From contig CAKZML010000188.1 of the NCBI GenBank assembly GCA_937128475.1, forward strand, positions 1 through 46,739: 46,739 bases of DNA. Reading direction: 5' to 3'. Source of the DNA: an uncultured Chromatiales bacterium (lineage in GTDB: Bacteria > Pseudomonadota > Gammaproteobacteria > Steroidobacterales > BM003). This document shows, piece by piece, positions 31,178 through 41,282 of this stretch. The notes under the pieces were generated by a model that made no database searches, was not told the origin of the DNA, and saw nothing but the letters and a program-made list of their open reading frames with translations. Both the position numbers and the translations under genes were made by a program. How positions within the stretch are numbered: position 1 is the first letter of the stretch; the number at the start of each line of letters is the position of its first letter.

Positions 31178-32509
31178 ATGACAGACAAAATCGCCAGTGC
31201 CTACAGCGCACATTTTCAGACCATTTTGACTCAGACCGAATCTGCGTTAACAGCGACCGGGCACCAGGCCTGCGTGATCGCGGCCGGATCTGCCCACGGC
31301 ATGTTCCTGGACGACATGGACTACCCGTTCAAGACCAACCCGCACTTCCAGCGCTGGATCCCGGTATCCGATGCCGCGCACTCTGCACTGGTTATCGAAA
31401 TCGGCAAAACGCCTCGCCTGCTTCACTATCGTCCCGATGATTACTGGCACAAGGCGCCTGAGGCGCCCACCGGATTCTGGGTTGATCACTTCGACATCGT
31501 CTCGATCAGCGATCTCGACAACATGCGCGATGCCTTGCCCGCGGGGGCTGCAGGGGCTGCGTTGATTGCCGAGAAGCAAGATCAATTCAAGGATTGGGGG
31601 TTGGGCGTACAAAATCCGGAAGGCCTGTTAAATCAACTGCATTTTCACCGGGCCTGGAAAACCGACTATGAAATCGCCTGTATGGAGGTCGCCACCGTAA
31701 AGGGCGTCAAGGCACACCGGGCCGCACTGAACGCCTACAAGCAGGGCGCATCCGAATATGAAATTCACCAGGCGTACTTGTTGGCAGCAGGCCATGTTGA
31801 ACCCGAACTGCCTTATGGAAACATTATTGCGTACGGAGAAAATGCGGCGGTGTTGCATTACACCCACCTGCCACGGCAACGCCCGAAGAGCCTTCCCCTT
31901 TCGTTCCTGATCGACGCCGGCGCCACCCATAATGGTTATGCCAGCGACATCACCCGCACCTATACCGCACACGACGGCGAGTTCGCAGAGATGATCGAGG
32001 CCATGGACAGCGCCCAGCGTCGCCTGTGCGAGACGATCAAGCCCGGAGTGAATTTTGCGGACCTGCACCTCCAGGCACATGCAGAGGTCGCCACCATGTT
32101 GAACCAATTCAAAATCGTGAAATGCTCCGCAGACGCGGCACTTGAGTCAGGCATAACCCGGACGTTCCTGCCCCATGGACTGGGACACCTGCTGGGACTC
32201 CAGGTGCATGACATGGGTGGGCTGCAGGCCGTACCCGAGGGCGGCATGATAGAGCGCCCGGAGGGCCATCCCTACCTGCGCCTGACCCGAACACTGGAGG
32301 CCGGATGGGTAACCACGGTTGAACCAGGGCTATATTTCATTCCCAGTCTTCTGGAAAAGCTCGCCAAGACCCCTGCTGGCTCAGATGTGAACTGGGACAA
32401 GGTGGAAAGCCTGAAGCCCTTCGGCGGCATCCGGATCGAAGACAATGTGCTCGTCACCGAGAATGGCCAGCGGAATCTGACTCGAGAGGAAGAGGCTAGA
32501 ACAGCCTGA
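31178..32509 (+). CDS. pepQ: Xaa-Pro dipeptidase (prolidase)
   Basis: Cytoplasmic dimetal (usually Mn) peptidase that splits dipeptides with C-terminal proline; some members also hydrolyse organophosphates. 443 residues, the same length as E. coli PepQ. All five metal ligands are visible: Asp246 (DAGATHNG), Asp257 (SDITRTY), His337 (LPHGLGHLLG), Glu382 (VEPGLYF), Glu421 (GGIRIEDN). ATG 31178 follows GGGA; an upstream extension of the frame overlaps the nitroreductase gene and is rejected. Ends in the terminator shared with the ribosomal operon. Confidence 0.96.
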   Translation: MTDKIASAYSAHFQTILTQTESALTATGHQACVIAAGSAHGMFLDDMDYPFKTNPHFQRWIPVSDAAHSALVIEIGKTPRLLHYRPDDYWHKAPEAPTGFWVDHFDIVSISDLDNMRDALPAGAAGAALIAEKQDQFKDWGLGVQNPEGLLNQLHFHRAWKTDYEIACMEVATVKGVKAHRAALNAYKQGASEYEIHQAYLLAAGHVEPELPYGNIIAYGENAAVLHYTHLPRQRPKSLPLSFLIDAGATHNGYASDITRTYTAHDGEFAEMIEAMDSAQRRLCETIKPGVNFADLHLQAHAEVATMLNQFKIVKCSADAALESGITRTFLPHGLGHLLGLQVHDMGGLQAVPEGGMIERPEGHPYLRLTRTLEAGWVTTVEPGLYFIPSLLEKLAKTPAGSDVNWDKVESLKPFGGIRIEDNVLVTENGQRNLTREEEARTA

Positions 32510-32540
32510 TCCAGCTCAAGCTTTCAGGAACAGCAGAAAC

Positions 32541-32570
32541 GAAAAAGGCCGGGGAAACCCGGCCTCTTTC
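32541..32570. terminator. Bidirectional intrinsic terminator between pepQ and rplQ
   Basis: AGGCCGGG (32546-32553), loop GAAA, CCCGGCCT (32558-32565) form an 8-bp stem. On minus it is followed by TTTTTCGTTT, a good end for the rplQ transcript; on plus by CTTTCATTT, weaker, for pepQ. Confidence 0.8.
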
Positions 32571-32592
32571 ATTTGGCTTACGCTGAAGTGGC

Positions 32593-32967
32593 TTATTCGG
32601 CCTTTTCAGGAGCCTTTTCAACCAGCTGGACGATTGCCATGGGAGCATTATCGCCCGCACGCATGCCCATTTTCAGGATACGCACATAACCACCGGGACG
32701 GGTCTTGTTACGAGGACCCAGGTCGGTGAACAACTTGCCAACCACTTCCTTGTCACGCAGCCGATCAAAGGCCAGGCGGCGATGGGCCACGCTGTCTTCC
32801 TTGGCGATGGTGATCAGGGGCTCCACTACCCGACGAAGTTCCTTCGCCTTGGGCACGGTGGTCTTAATGGTCTCATGCTTCAGCAGCGATGCGGCCATGT
32901 TGCGGAACATCGCGTGACGATGTGAGCTGTTACGGCCTAATTGGCGTCCAGATTTTCTGTGGCGCAT
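32593..32967 (-). CDS. rplQ: 50S ribosomal protein L17
   Basis: 124 residues starting [20 protein letters not shown], the nearly invariant L17 N-terminus. Binds 23S rRNA on the solvent side of the large subunit near the tunnel exit. Last gene of the alpha operon, 46 bp after rpoA, and followed by a strong intrinsic terminator. Confidence 0.98.
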   Translation of the reverse strand: MRHRKSGRQLGRNSSHRHAMFRNMAASLLKHETIKTTVPKAKELRRVVEPLITIAKEDSVAHRRLAFDRLRDKEVVGKLFTDLGPRNKTRPGGYVRILKMGMRAGDNAPMAIVQLVEKAPEKAE

Positions 32968-33013
32968 GACTCTATATTCCTAAAATAATATTGCGGTGGC
33001 TCAGGCGACAGCT

Positions 33014-34003
33014 CTAGTCGTCCTGGCGAAGTGAGGCCGGCGGCCAGTTCTCAAGGATCATTCCAAGAGCAAGACCGTGTGCATCCAGCACTTCCTTGAT
33101 TTCAGTCAACGACTTCTTACCCAGATTCGGGGTACGCAGCAGTTCAACTTCGGTACGCTGCACGAGATCGCCAATGTAGTTAATGCTCTCAGCCTTCAGG
33201 CAGTTAGCAGAACGCACGGTGAGCTCAAGCTCGTCAACCGGGCGCAACAGCACTGGATCAACCTGAGACTCTTCAGCACCGGCTTCGCCATCGTCCTGAC
33301 CCTGCAGGTCGACGAATACGCTCAGCTGATCCTTAAGAATGCTACCCGCACGACGAATGGCATCTTCAGCATCAATCGTACCGTTGGTCTCGATGTCGAT
33401 GATCAACTTGTCCAGGTCAGTACGCTGTTCCACACGAGCGGCTTCAACGTTGTAGCTCACACGACGGACCGGGCTGAAAGAAGCATCCAGCTGCAGTACA
33501 CCAATCGGACGAGTTGCCTCATCAAAGGAGTTCTGACGTGAAGCCGGGCGGTAGCCACGACCACGCTGAACCTTCAGGCGCATGTTCAATTCGCCAGCCT
33601 TTGTCAGGTGTGCAATGACCAACTCGGGGTTGACCACTTCAACGTCCTGGGGGCACTGGATGTCAGCCGCAGTAACCACACCCGGTCCTTTTTTGGACAG
33701 GGTCAGTTCCACTTCATCACGACCATGGACCTTGATAGCCAACAGCTTCAGATTCAGAAGCATGTCAACCACGTCCTCCTGGACGCCTTCGATGGTGGTG
33801 TACTCATGGAGCACGCCTTCAATCTCGGCCTCTACCACGGCAGCACCGGGCATTGAGGACAGCAGGATACGGCGCAGGGCATTGCCCAGCGTGTGTCCAA
33901 AACCGCGCTCAAATGGCTCAATGATTACCTTGGCCTTTTGATCCGTGTCCGGCTGAACCTTAACAACACGGGGCTTCAGAAATTCGCTAACTGATTCGTG
34001 CAT
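33014..34003 (-). CDS. rpoA: RNA polymerase alpha subunit
   Basis: 329-residue alpha subunit. The N-terminal domain (about 1-230, with [20 protein letters not shown]) dimerises and nucleates beta/beta' assembly. An acidic linker ([11 protein letters not shown]) leads to the C-terminal domain (about 248-329), where Arg264, Asn267, Cys268 and Lys270 match the residues that contact UP-element DNA and activators. ATG 34003 has AAGG eight bases upstream and gives the usual N-terminus; GTG 34012 is less likely. Lies between rpsD and rplQ. Confidence 0.98.
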   Translation of the reverse strand: MHESVSEFLKPRVVKVQPDTDQKAKVIIEPFERGFGHTLGNALRRILLSSMPGAAVVEAEIEGVLHEYTTIEGVQEDVVDMLLNLKLLAIKVHGRDEVELTLSKKGPGVVTAADIQCPQDVEVVNPELVIAHLTKAGELNMRLKVQRGRGYRPASRQNSFDEATRPIGVLQLDASFSPVRRVSYNVEAARVEQRTDLDKLIIDIETNGTIDAEDAIRRAGSILKDQLSVFVDLQGQDDGEAGAEESQVDPVLLRPVDELELTVRSANCLKAESINYIGDLVQRTEVELLRTPNLGKKSLTEIKEVLDAHGLALGMILENWPPASLRQDD

Positions 34004-34022
34004 GTCTTGCACCTTCTAAGCG

Positions 34023-34646
34023 TTACTTGGAGTACAACTCGACCACGAGATTCTCATTGATATCAGGGAGAATCTCTTGACGATCGGGCAGGGCCTTCAT
34101 CACACCAGACAGTTTCTTCTCGTCAACCTGGACCCACTCGGGCAGACCAACTTGCGTAGCCATCTGAAGTGCGCTTTGGATGCGCTGCTGCTTCTTTGCT
34201 TTCTCGCGGATAGCAATAATGTCACCCGCTGAAACCTGGAAAGACGGAATGTTCACGACCTGCTCGTTCACCACGATACCCTTGTGGCTGACCAGCTGAC
34301 GGGCTTCTGCACGAGTTACGGCAAAGCCCATACGGTAGACAACATTGTCCAGACGACCTTCCAGAAGCTTCAACAGGTTTTCACCGGTCGAGCCTTTCTT
34401 GAGGGCCGCCTTCTTATAGTAGTTGCGGAACTGACGCTCAAGCACGCCGTACATACGACGGAGCTTTTGCTTCTCACGCAGCTGCAGACCGTAGTCTGAC
34501 ATGCGAGCACGACGTGCACCGGCTGTTCCGCCAGGCGTGACTTCCAGTTTGCACTTGGAATCGAGAGAGCGCGCACCGCTCTTCAGGAACAGATCAGTAC
34601 CCTCGCGACGCGAGAGTTTGCACTTTGGTCCCAGATATCTAGCCAT
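34023..34646 (-). CDS. rpsD: 30S ribosomal protein S4
   Basis: 207 residues, primary 16S rRNA binder at the 5' domain. [21 protein letters not shown] start, and the S4 RNA-binding domain around 97-160 ([20 protein letters not shown]). In E. coli S4 represses translation of the alpha operon by binding the rpsM leader; whether the site exists here is untested. Located between rpsK and rpoA. Confidence 0.98.
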   Translation of the reverse strand: MARYLGPKCKLSRREGTDLFLKSGARSLDSKCKLEVTPGGTAGARRARMSDYGLQLREKQKLRRMYGVLERQFRNYYKKAALKKGSTGENLLKLLEGRLDNVVYRMGFAVTRAEARQLVSHKGIVVNEQVVNIPSFQVSAGDIIAIREKAKKQQRIQSALQMATQVGLPEWVQVDEKKLSGVMKALPDRQEILPDINENLVVELYSK

Positions 34647-34658
34647 TCTGCAGTACCT

Positions 34659-35042
34659 CTACACGCGACGCTTTTTAGGCGGGCGGCAACCGTTATGCGG
34701 GATAGGAGTCACGTCTTCAATCTGGCTTACGCGAAAACCTACAGCGTTCAGTGCACGTACAGAGCTTTCACGGCCCGGGCCGGGGCCCTTCACGCGCACT
34801 TCAACATTCTTAACACCGAATTCAGCGGCAGCACGGCCGGCCTTTTCGGCGGCAACCTGGGCTGCAAAGGGCGTGCTCTTACGAGAGCCGCGGAAACCGC
34901 AGCCACCGGAGGTCGCCCACGACAGGGCATTACCCTGACGATCGGTGATCGTAATAATTGTGTTGTTAAAAGACGCGTGTACGTGCGCAATTGCGTCCGT
35001 AACGTGTTTCTTAACCTTTTTCTTAGTCTTTGGCTGTGCCAT
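34659..35042 (-). CDS. rpsK: 30S ribosomal protein S11
   Basis: 127 residues; platform protein lining the mRNA path near the E site. Contains the family block [20 protein letters not shown] and the basic C-terminus [12 protein letters not shown]. The Asn-Gly in PHNG is a known isoaspartate-prone site in S11. 54 bp after rpsM. Confidence 0.98.
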   Translation of the reverse strand: MAQPKTKKKVKKHVTDAIAHVHASFNNTIITITDRQGNALSWATSGGCGFRGSRKSTPFAAQVAAEKAGRAAAEFGVKNVEVRVKGPGPGRESSVRALNAVGFRVSQIEDVTPIPHNGCRPPKKRRV

Positions 35043-35096
35043 ATATCCAGTCCCGCGCTTTAGCGCTAAACGTTGAGCTAATTCTTGTTGATCGGA

Positions 35097-35453
35097 CTAC
35101 TTGCGAATCGGACGACGCGGGCCCTTACGGGTCCGTGCATTAGTCCGGGTACGCTGACCACGCAGGGGAAGACCCCGACGATGGCGAATGCCACGGTAGC
35201 AACCCAGGTCCATCAAACGCTTGATGTTCATGGAGTTTTCGCGACGGAGGTCACCCTCTACCACGATTTTGGCAACTGCCGAACGCAGTGATTCAACTTC
35301 AGGTTCGGACAAGTCCTTCACCTTCACATCTGGCGCAATCCCAGCTGCCTCGCAGACCTTGGCTGAAGTGTTCCGGCCAATGCCAAAAATCGAGGTCAAC
35401 GCGATCACGATGTGTTTATGAGTGGGGATGTTTATCCCTGCAATACGGGCCAT
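35097..35453 (-). CDS. rpsM: 30S ribosomal protein S13
   Basis: 118 residues; head protein that contacts the A/P-site tRNAs and the L5/L31 bridges through its basic C-terminal tail ([11 protein letters not shown]). N-terminus [20 protein letters not shown]. First gene of the alpha operon after rpmJ; the 81-bp gap upstream carries a promoter-like element and, in E. coli, would hold the S4-binding pseudoknot. Confidence 0.98.
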   Translation of the reverse strand: MARIAGINIPTHKHIVIALTSIFGIGRNTSAKVCEAAGIAPDVKVKDLSEPEVESLRSAVAKIVVEGDLRRENSMNIKRLMDLGCYRGIRHRRGLPLRGQRTRTNARTRKGPRRPIRK

Positions 35454-35472
35454 CTAAGCCGTCTCCTGAGTA

Positions 35473-35519
35473 GGCCGCGAAAAGCCGGCCATTTTAACTG
35501 ATTCGTCTGGTAAAACCAA
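35473..35519 (-). promoter_or_regulatory. Promoter-like element and hairpin upstream of rpsM
   Basis: On minus, TTGGTT (35514-35519) and TAAAAT (35491-35496) are 17 bases apart. Just downstream, GGCCG...CGGCC (35473-35477 with 35486-35490) can form a hairpin ending near the rpsM Shine-Dalgarno. The -35 is weak and no start site is known. Confidence 0.3.
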
Positions 35520-35534
35520 ATCTAACGACAGGGA

Positions 35535-35648
35535 TTAACCCTGGCGTTGCTTGTGACGTGCATCTGAACAAATCACCCGAACCACACCTTTGCGGCGGAC
35601 GACCTTGCAGTTGCGACACATTTTCTTAACTGATGCTCTAACTTTCAT
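35535..35648 (-). CDS. rpmJ: 50S ribosomal protein L36 (zinc form)
   Basis: 37 residues ([20 protein letters not shown], then a 17-residue remainder). The zinc ligands Cys11, Cys14, Cys27 and His32 are all present, so this is the C+ form whose paralogue is replaced under zinc starvation in some bacteria. 30 bp after secY, the usual end of the spc operon. Confidence 0.97.
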   Translation of the reverse strand: MKVRASVKKMCRNCKVVRRKGVVRVICSDARHKQRQG

Positions 35649-35678
35649 TGCTCTCGCTCCCGAGCTGGCGGACCGACC

Positions 35679-37016
35679 TTATCGAACCTGGCCAGGTCTG
35701 CCCATACCTTTAAGATTAGCTTTCTTCAGCATTCCATCGTACTGATGGGACATCATATGAGCCTGCATTTGCGCCATGAAGTCCATCACTACCACAACCA
35801 TGATCAGCAAGGAGGTGCCACCGAAATAGAACGGTACCTTGAGGTACAGGATCATGAATTCCGGCAGCAGACACACTGCTGTCACGTAAATACCACCCCA
35901 GAAGGTCATCCTGGTCAGTACCTTGTCAATGTACTCGGCCGTCTGCTGGCCGGGACGAATACCCGGGATAAAGGCACCCGAGCGTTTCAGATTGTCTGCA
36001 GTTTCCCGCGAATTGAACACCAAGGCGGTGTAGAAGAAGCAGAAAAACAGGATCATGCCGGCGTACAACATGATGTAAACAGGCTGTCCCGGGCCGAGGC
36101 TCGCGGCAATGTCCTGGAGCCAGCCAAAACCGGCGCTGGTTCCGAACCACTGGGCGATGGTCGCCGGGAACAGAATGATACTGGAGGCAAAAATCGGAGG
36201 AATAACACCCGACATATTCAGCTTGAACGGCAGGTGGCTGCTTTGGGCAGCAAACATCTTCCGTCCCTGCTGACGCTTGGCGTAGTTCACCGGGATGCGA
36301 CGTTGGCCGCGTTCCACGAAGACTACAAAAGCGGTAACCGCCAGAATCAGGATAATCAGGACCAGCGCCATGGCGGGGTTCATTTCACCGGTAGTTACCA
36401 GTTCAAGTGTTCCACCAATTGCTGCCGGCATACCAGCCACGATGCTCGACAGAATGATCATCGAGATACCGTTACCAATGCCACGTTCAGTAATCTGCTC
36501 ACCCAGCCACATCAGGAAAACCGTACCTGTCACAAGCGTGACGGCCGCGGTAAACACAAAATGCGGACCCGGGTTAATCACAACACCCTGGTTCTGCAAG
36601 GCCATTGCAGCACCCAGTGACTGGAACGAAGCCAGCAGCACGGTGCCGTAACGGGTGTACTGGGTAATCTTGCGACGACCAGCTTCACCTTCTTTCTTCA
36701 TCGCCTGCAGAGTAGGCAGAACATGCCCGGCCATCTGGATAATAATCGAGGCCGAAATATAAGGCATGATGCCCAGGGCAAAAATACTCAGACGAGACAG
36801 CGCGCCACCAGAGAACATGTTGAACATGCTCAGGATAGTTCCTTCCTGCTGCTCGAACATGCGAGCAAGGGCCATCGGATCGATACCGGGAACCGGAATA
36901 AAAGTTCCGATACGGTAGACGATCAGGGCACCGATCAGGAAGAACAGACGATGACGGAGCTCGGTAAAACGGCCCGTCTCCCCTGTTGTCATCCCTGTTG
37001 CTGAACCTTTAGCCAC
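35679..37016 (-). CDS. secY: Protein translocase channel subunit SecY
   Basis: 445 residues, ten membrane segments, the pore of the SecYEG translocon in the inner membrane. Family stretches include [41 protein letters not shown] and [18 protein letters not shown]; the cytoplasmic loop with [19 protein letters not shown] contacts SecA and the ribosome. Start is GTG 37016 with GAGG upstream, giving the expected MAKG-type N-terminus; ATG 36992 is the alternative. Between rplO and rpmJ. Confidence 0.98.
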   Translation of the reverse strand: MAKGSATGMTTGETGRFTELRHRLFFLIGALIVYRIGTFIPVPGIDPMALARMFEQQEGTILSMFNMFSGGALSRLSIFALGIMPYISASIIIQMAGHVLPTLQAMKKEGEAGRRKITQYTRYGTVLLASFQSLGAAMALQNQGVVINPGPHFVFTAAVTLVTGTVFLMWLGEQITERGIGNGISMIILSSIVAGMPAAIGGTLELVTTGEMNPAMALVLIILILAVTAFVVFVERGQRRIPVNYAKRQQGRKMFAAQSSHLPFKLNMSGVIPPIFASSIILFPATIAQWFGTSAGFGWLQDIAASLGPGQPVYIMLYAGMILFFCFFYTALVFNSRETADNLKRSGAFIPGIRPGQQTAEYIDKVLTRMTFWGGIYVTAVCLLPEFMILYLKVPFYFGGTSLLIMVVVVMDFMAQMQAHMMSHQYDGMLKKANLKGMGRPGQVR

Positions 37017-37050
37017 TATAACGCGCCTCTATTGAGATCTACTGCAGTCT

Positions 37051-37485
37051 TTATTCTGCGATTGTGCCGCCGGCTGCTTCAATAGCAGCACGTGCACCCG
37101 CGGTAACCTTGATGCCAGTCAACTTCACGGCCGACTGCAATTCACCAGAGGCAATAATTTTAACTTGCTTTGCGAAATGAGGGATCACACCCACAGCCTT
37201 CAGGCTATCAAGGGTAATCTCGCCACCTTCAACCTTGGTCAGCTCGTGCAAACGAACTTCCACGGAATACTTGGCAATACGTGACTTGAAGCCAACTTTC
37301 GGCAGACGACGCTGCAGGGGCATCTGGCCACCTTCAAAGCCGACCTTGTGGAAACCACCCGAACGAGCTTTCTGACCCTTTACGCCACGACCCGCGGTTT
37401 TACCCTGGCCGGCAGAATGGCCACGACCCAGTCGCTTGCCTTCTTTCTTGCTGCCCTCAGCGGGCTTCAATGTATTCAGTCGCAT
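37051..37485 (-). CDS. rplO: 50S ribosomal protein L15
   Basis: 144 residues; late 50S assembly protein with a long extended Gly/Lys-rich N-terminal tail ([20 protein letters not shown]). ATG 37485 begins one base after the rpmD stop; the TTG at 37500 overlaps rpmD and is unnecessary. Confidence 0.97.
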   Translation of the reverse strand: MRLNTLKPAEGSKKEGKRLGRGHSAGQGKTAGRGVKGQKARSGGFHKVGFEGGQMPLQRRLPKVGFKSRIAKYSVEVRLHELTKVEGGEITLDSLKAVGVIPHFAKQVKIIASGELQSAVKLTGIKVTAGARAAIEAAGGTIAE

Positions 37486-37486
37486 C

Positions 37487-37681
37487 TTAAGCGTCCTCAA
37501 CCTTCAACAGGTATGAAACCTTGTTGATCATTCCGCGGTTCTCAGGCGTATCCAATACCTCAACGGTATGTCTAATGCGCCTCAGACCCAGACCGGCAAT
37601 ACAGGCCCTGTGGGCCGGCAGTCTGCCACTCTTGCTCTTTACCAGAGTTACCTTAACGGTATTAGGTTTTGCCTTGGCCAT
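37487..37681 (-). CDS. rpmD: 50S ribosomal protein L30
   Basis: 64 residues, slightly longer than E. coli L30 (59) because of an N-terminal KAKPNT extension. Core [20 protein letters not shown] and [20 protein letters not shown] are typical. Bacteria-specific compact L30, between rpsE (3-bp gap) and rplO. Confidence 0.97.
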   Translation of the reverse strand: MAKAKPNTVKVTLVKSKSGRLPAHRACIAGLGLRRIRHTVEVLDTPENRGMINKVSYLLKVEDA

Positions 37682-37684
37682 GAT

Positions 37685-38191
37685 TTACCCCAGGATCTCT
37701 TCTACAGTCTTGCCACGCTTGGCCGCAATGGCCTTCGGCGACTTCATAGCAGCCAAACCCTCTACGGTCGCACGCACGACGTTAATCGGGTTGCGCGACC
37801 CATAGCTCTTGGCGAGCACATTACGTATGCCAGCTGCTTCGAATACAGCACGCATGGCACCACCAGCAATAATGCCGGTACCGTCAGAGGCAGGCTGCAT
37901 GTAAACCTTGGTGGCGCCGTGGCGGCCAATGGTTACGAAGTGCAGGGTATCGCCTTTAAGGCTGATGGCACGCATGTTCTTGCGCGCGGCCTGCATAGCC
38001 TTCTGAATAGCAATCGGCACTTCACGGGCCTTACCGTAACCGAAGCCAACACGACCGTTGCCATCACCAACCACGGTCAGTGCGGTGAAGCCAAACTGAC
38101 GGCCACCTTTGACCACCTTGGCGACACGATTAACGGTAACCAGTTTCTCAACCAGTTCTTCGGTGTCTGCAGATTTCTGAACTCTTGCCAT
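37685..38191 (-). CDS. rpsE: 30S ribosomal protein S5
   Basis: 168 residues; S5 lines the mRNA entry and affects decoding accuracy and helicase activity. N-terminal dsRNA-binding-like fold with [20 protein letters not shown], the loop where spectinomycin-resistance changes arise in other species, then [15 protein letters not shown]. 27 bp after rplR. Confidence 0.98.
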   Translation of the reverse strand: MARVQKSADTEELVEKLVTVNRVAKVVKGGRQFGFTALTVVGDGNGRVGFGYGKAREVPIAIQKAMQAARKNMRAISLKGDTLHFVTIGRHGATKVYMQPASDGTGIIAGGAMRAVFEAAGIRNVLAKSYGSRNPINVVRATVEGLAAMKSPKAIAAKRGKTVEEILG

Positions 38192-38218
38192 GACTTATCG
38201 TCTCTTAAATTGGTTCGC

Positions 38219-38572
38219 TTAAAATTCGAGGCCGGCTTCACGTGCTGCATCGGCGAGAGCCTTGACGCGACCGTGATACTTAAAGCCGGAACGATCGAAT
38301 GCCACCTTGGTCACGCCTGCTTCCTTAGCGCGCTCAGCGATGAGCTTGCCAACAACAGCAGCTGCGGCAACATTACCTGTACCGGTCAGCTCTTTACGCA
38401 CGTCTTCCTGCAAAGTGGAAACGCTGGCCAGAACCTTGTCCCCATTGGGGTCAATGACCTGGGCGTAAATGTGCCTCGGTGTACGGTGCACACTCAGTCG
38501 GTTAAACCGCAGTTCGCGAATCTTGGCACGCGTTTTCTTAGCGCGACGCAAGCGACTCGTTTTCTTGTCCAT
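38219..38572 (-). CDS. rplR: 50S ribosomal protein L18
   Basis: 117 residues; binds 5S rRNA with L5 and L25 and brings it into the central protuberance. Basic N-terminus [19 protein letters not shown] and C-terminal [26 protein letters not shown] are diagnostic. Its Shine-Dalgarno (AGAGGA) lies in a perfect 5-bp hairpin (38574-38588) directly before the ATG, suggesting restrained translation initiation. Confidence 0.98.
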   Translation of the reverse strand: MDKKTSRLRRAKKTRAKIRELRFNRLSVHRTPRHIYAQVIDPNGDKVLASVSTLQEDVRKELTGTGNVAAAAVVGKLIAERAKEAGVTKVAFDRSGFKYHGRVKALADAAREAGLEF

Positions 38573-38686
38573 CCGAGACGTCCTCTCGATACTCGTACTG
38601 CGACTCGTCCAGCCGCAAATACCTGTTGATTTACGATCCGATCCGTTATCCAGGGGATAACCAACCGGTTAAACGCCGAAGCGTTC
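38573..38686 (-). promoter_or_regulatory. Structured 114-nt gap between rplF and rplR
   Basis: Minus-strand RNA would form: AACGC-UUCG-GCGUU (38672-38685) right after the rplF stop, a cUUCGg tetraloop hairpin; GUUAUCC-CCU-GGAUAAC (38645-38661); and CGAGA-GGACG-UCUCG (38574-38588), which traps the rplR Shine-Dalgarno. In E. coli this junction is very short. A ribosomal-protein control element is possible. No ORF in it. Confidence 0.45.
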
Positions 38687-39220
38687 TTACTTCTTCTTGG
38701 CTTCTTTGATGACTACGTGTTCATCAGCGTAACGCACGCCCTTGCCCTTATAGGGTTCCGGCGGACGGTAAGCACGAATCTCTGCTGCCACCTGACCAAC
38801 ACGCTGCTTGTCGTTACCCTTAACCAAAACCTCGGTCTGCGTAGGCGTCTCAATAGTGATGCCCTCAGGAACCGCATAGTTAACGGGATGCGAAAAGCCC
38901 AGCGTCAGATTAAGTACGTTGCCCTGTGCGGCAGCGCGATAACCAACGCCGACCAGCTGCAGCTTGCGCTCGAAACCCTCAGCAACACCGATGGCCATAT
39001 TGGCCAACAGCGCACGGGTGGTTCCAGCCATGGCGACCAACGGACGATCATCACGGGCAGTCTTAATCAACAATTCCTGTCCTTCCTGTGCAACTGAAAT
39101 ATCAGCCTGCAAATCCAGGGACAAAGAACCTTTAGGACCCTTCAGGGTCACGGTGTTTCCGGACTGGGAGAAATCTACTCCCTTGGCCAGAACTACCGGC
39201 ATTTTTGCTACTCTTGACAT
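38687..39220 (-). CDS. rplF: 50S ribosomal protein L6
   Basis: 177 residues; two similar alpha/beta repeats, next to the factor-binding site and sarcin-ricin loop. Recognised by [36 protein letters not shown] and the C-terminal [20 protein letters not shown]. 41 bp after rpsH. Confidence 0.98.
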   Translation of the reverse strand: MSRVAKMPVVLAKGVDFSQSGNTVTLKGPKGSLSLDLQADISVAQEGQELLIKTARDDRPLVAMAGTTRALLANMAIGVAEGFERKLQLVGVGYRAAAQGNVLNLTLGFSHPVNYAVPEGITIETPTQTEVLVKGNDKQRVGQVAAEIRAYRPPEPYKGKGVRYADEHVVIKEAKKK

Positions 39221-39261
39221 GGTCTCAACCTGTCCAATAATTCAGTTACAAACGTGTCCGG

Positions 39262-39657
39262 TTAGGACACGATGCAGAGCACTTCGCCACCTTCACCAAG
39301 TTCACGGGCCTTGCGATCGCTCATTACACCTTTAGAGGTGGAAATCACTGCGACGCCAAGTCCACCCTGAACGCGGGGAAGCTCGTCTTTGCCCTTATAC
39401 AGACGCAAGCCGGGACTGCTACTGCGCTGAAGGCTGGAAATAACCGGCTGACCTTCGAAGTACTTCAGACGAATCTTAAGAGTCGCCTTACCTTCGTTGG
39501 TCTCGGTGGTCACTTCTTCAAGATAACCCTCGTCCTTAAGGACGTTGGCCACTGCCAGCTTCCCTTTGGAGCCGGGCATAGAAACTTCCATCTTGCCAGA
39601 ACCCTGCGCATTGCGGATTCGAGTCAACATGTCAGCGATAGGATCGGTCATGCTCAT
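39262..39657 (-). CDS. rpsH: 30S ribosomal protein S8
   Basis: 131 residues; central-domain 16S rRNA binder and, in E. coli, the spc-operon repressor acting on rplE mRNA. N-terminus [16 protein letters not shown] and C-terminal [20 protein letters not shown] are typical. MSM start; ATG 39657 or 39651 both possible. 26 bp after rpsN. Confidence 0.98.
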   Translation of the reverse strand: MSMTDPIADMLTRIRNAQGSGKMEVSMPGSKGKLAVANVLKDEGYLEEVTTETNEGKATLKIRLKYFEGQPVISSLQRSSSPGLRLYKGKDELPRVQGGLGVAVISTSKGVMSDRKARELGEGGEVLCIVS

Positions 39658-39683
39658 TGCAATTACCCGTTAATAGTTACTGT

Positions 39684-39989
39684 TTACCAACTGGCCTTGC
39701 GAAGACCGGGTATCTCACCGCGCATGGTCAACTCGCGCAGCTTGTTTCGGCTCAGACCAAACTTCCGATAGTAGCCGTGAGGCCGACCGGTGATGCTGCA
39801 ACGATTACGCTGTCTCGCAGGACTGGAATCGCGCGGCAGGCTAGCCAATTTAGTAACAGCAGCCGCACGATCTTCATCGCTAGACTCCATGTTGCTAATA
39901 ATTGCCTTGAGCTTTTCACGCTTGGCCGCAAATCGAGCCACAAGCTTGGCCCTCTTTACTTCACGCTGAACCATCGATGTTTTAGCCAT
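39684..39989 (-). CDS. rpsN: 30S ribosomal protein S14 (zinc-free form)
   Basis: 101 residues, the long C- form: the zinc-ribbon CxxC pairs of the short form are absent, with a single Cys in [20 protein letters not shown]. Located in the 30S head, assembled late. Start [16 protein letters not shown]. 9 bp after rplE. Confidence 0.98.
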   Translation of the reverse strand: MAKTSMVQREVKRAKLVARFAAKREKLKAIISNMESSDEDRAAAVTKLASLPRDSSPARQRNRCSITGRPHGYYRKFGLSRNKLRELTMRGEIPGLRKASW

Positions 39990-39998
39990 GAATCTATC

Positions 39999-40538
39999 TC
40001 ACTTCTTGAACGGGAAGTTGAAAGCTTCCAGCAATGCACGACCTTCACGATCGTCCTTTGCATTAGTGGTAATCGTAATATCCATTCCGCGGATCGCGTC
40101 GATCTTGTCGTAATCCACTTCAGGGAAGATGATCTGTTCTTTCACGCCCATGCTGTAGTTGCCACGACCGTCAAATGATTTCGGGCTCAGGCCACGGAAG
40201 TCACGGATACGCGGAATCGCTATTCCCACCAGGCGATCAAGGAACTCATACATGCGTTCGCGACGCAGGGTTACCTTGCAACCGATAGGGTAGCCGTCGC
40301 GGATCTTGAAGCTGGCGACTGACTTGCGAGACAGGCAGACCTGGGGCTTCTGACCGCTAATCGCAGTCATGTCGCTTACGGCATGATCCATAATCTTCTT
40401 GTCAGCCAGCGCTTCACCAACACCCATGTTAATGGTGATCTTGGTGATCTTCGGCACTTCCATGACGTTTTCCAGGCCAAGTTTTTCCTTGAGCTGGTTC
40501 ACCACGGTCTCAGTATAATATTGCTGCAGTCTTGCCAT
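39999..40538 (-). CDS. rplE: 50S ribosomal protein L5
   Basis: 179 residues; binds 5S rRNA and forms intersubunit bridges to S13. Diagnostic stretches: [38 protein letters not shown] and [20 protein letters not shown]. In E. coli the start of this gene is the S8 target for spc-operon feedback; I have not verified a similar fold here. 12 bp after rplX. Confidence 0.98.
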   Translation of the reverse strand: MARLQQYYTETVVNQLKEKLGLENVMEVPKITKITINMGVGEALADKKIMDHAVSDMTAISGQKPQVCLSRKSVASFKIRDGYPIGCKVTLRRERMYEFLDRLVGIAIPRIRDFRGLSPKSFDGRGNYSMGVKEQIIFPEVDYDKIDAIRGMDITITTNAKDDREGRALLEAFNFPFKK

Positions 40539-40550
40539 CGTAATTCTCGC

Positions 40551-40868
40551 TTAGACGTCCACGACTTCGCCGTTCGACTTGAAAAAGCGGACTTTTTTGC
40601 CGCCCTCAAGCGTCTTGATGCCAACCCGGTCACCCTTCTTGGTGACGGGATTCCAAAGCATCACATTAGAGCCATCCAGGGGCATCTCTTTTTCAATAAT
40701 GCCGCCCTGCACGCCCGCATTCGGGTTCGCACGCACATGCTTTCGGGCCATATTCACGCCCTCAACCAGAACCTTCCCAAAATCCAGGATGCTGGTAACT
40801 GTGCCACGACGGCCCTTATCTTTGCCGGCGACCACGACGACTTCGTCGCCCTTTTTGATCCTATTCAT
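40551..40868 (-). CDS. rplX: 50S ribosomal protein L24
   Basis: 105 residues; early 50S assembly initiator near the tunnel exit. The N-terminal KOW motif is clear ([20 protein letters not shown]), followed by [20 protein letters not shown]. 14 bp after rplN. Confidence 0.98.
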   Translation of the reverse strand: MNRIKKGDEVVVVAGKDKGRRGTVTSILDFGKVLVEGVNMARKHVRANPNAGVQGGIIEKEMPLDGSNVMLWNPVTKKGDRVGIKTLEGGKKVRFFKSNGEVVDV

Positions 40869-40882
40869 GTTCTTCTCCGCCC

Positions 40883-41251
40883 TTACAGCACTTCTGGCGC
40901 AAGCGATACGATCTTCATGAACTGACCTGTACGCAGTTCACGCGTGACCGGGCCAAAAATACGGGTGCCGATCGGCTCCAGACGGGCATTCAGCAATACT
41001 GCTGCGTTTCCGTCAAACCTGATCAGTGAACCGTCGGGACGACGCACACCCTTACGGGTCCGCACCACCACGGCGTTATACACTTCACCCTTCTTTACTT
41101 TGCCCCGCGGGATCGCGTCTTTTACGCTCACCTTGATGACGTCTCCAACACCGGCATACCGACGTTTCGAGCCACCCAGCACTTTGATGCACTGAATGCG
41201 ACGTGCACCGCTGTTATCGGCCGCGTCCAGGACTGTCTGCATCTGAATCAT
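40883..41251 (-). CDS. rplN: 50S ribosomal protein L14
   Basis: 122 residues; sits at the subunit interface and is the docking site of the silencing factor RsfS (gene at 1,176-1,532). [21 protein letters not shown]-terminus and the basic [20 protein letters not shown] loop are typical. First gene of the spc operon, 49 bp after rpsQ. Confidence 0.98.
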   Translation of the reverse strand: MIQMQTVLDAADNSGARRIQCIKVLGGSKRRYAGVGDVIKVSVKDAIPRGKVKKGEVYNAVVVRTRKGVRRPDGSLIRFDGNAAVLLNARLEPIGTRIFGPVTRELRTGQFMKIVSLAPEVL

Positions 41252-41282
41252 GGTTGCACTTCCGTACCGCTAATCCATACCA

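Noticed and set aside
37568-38629. 353-codon plus-strand open frame opposite rpmD, rpsE and rplR
   Set aside because: Antisense to three certain ribosomal protein genes; product has no recognisable motif.
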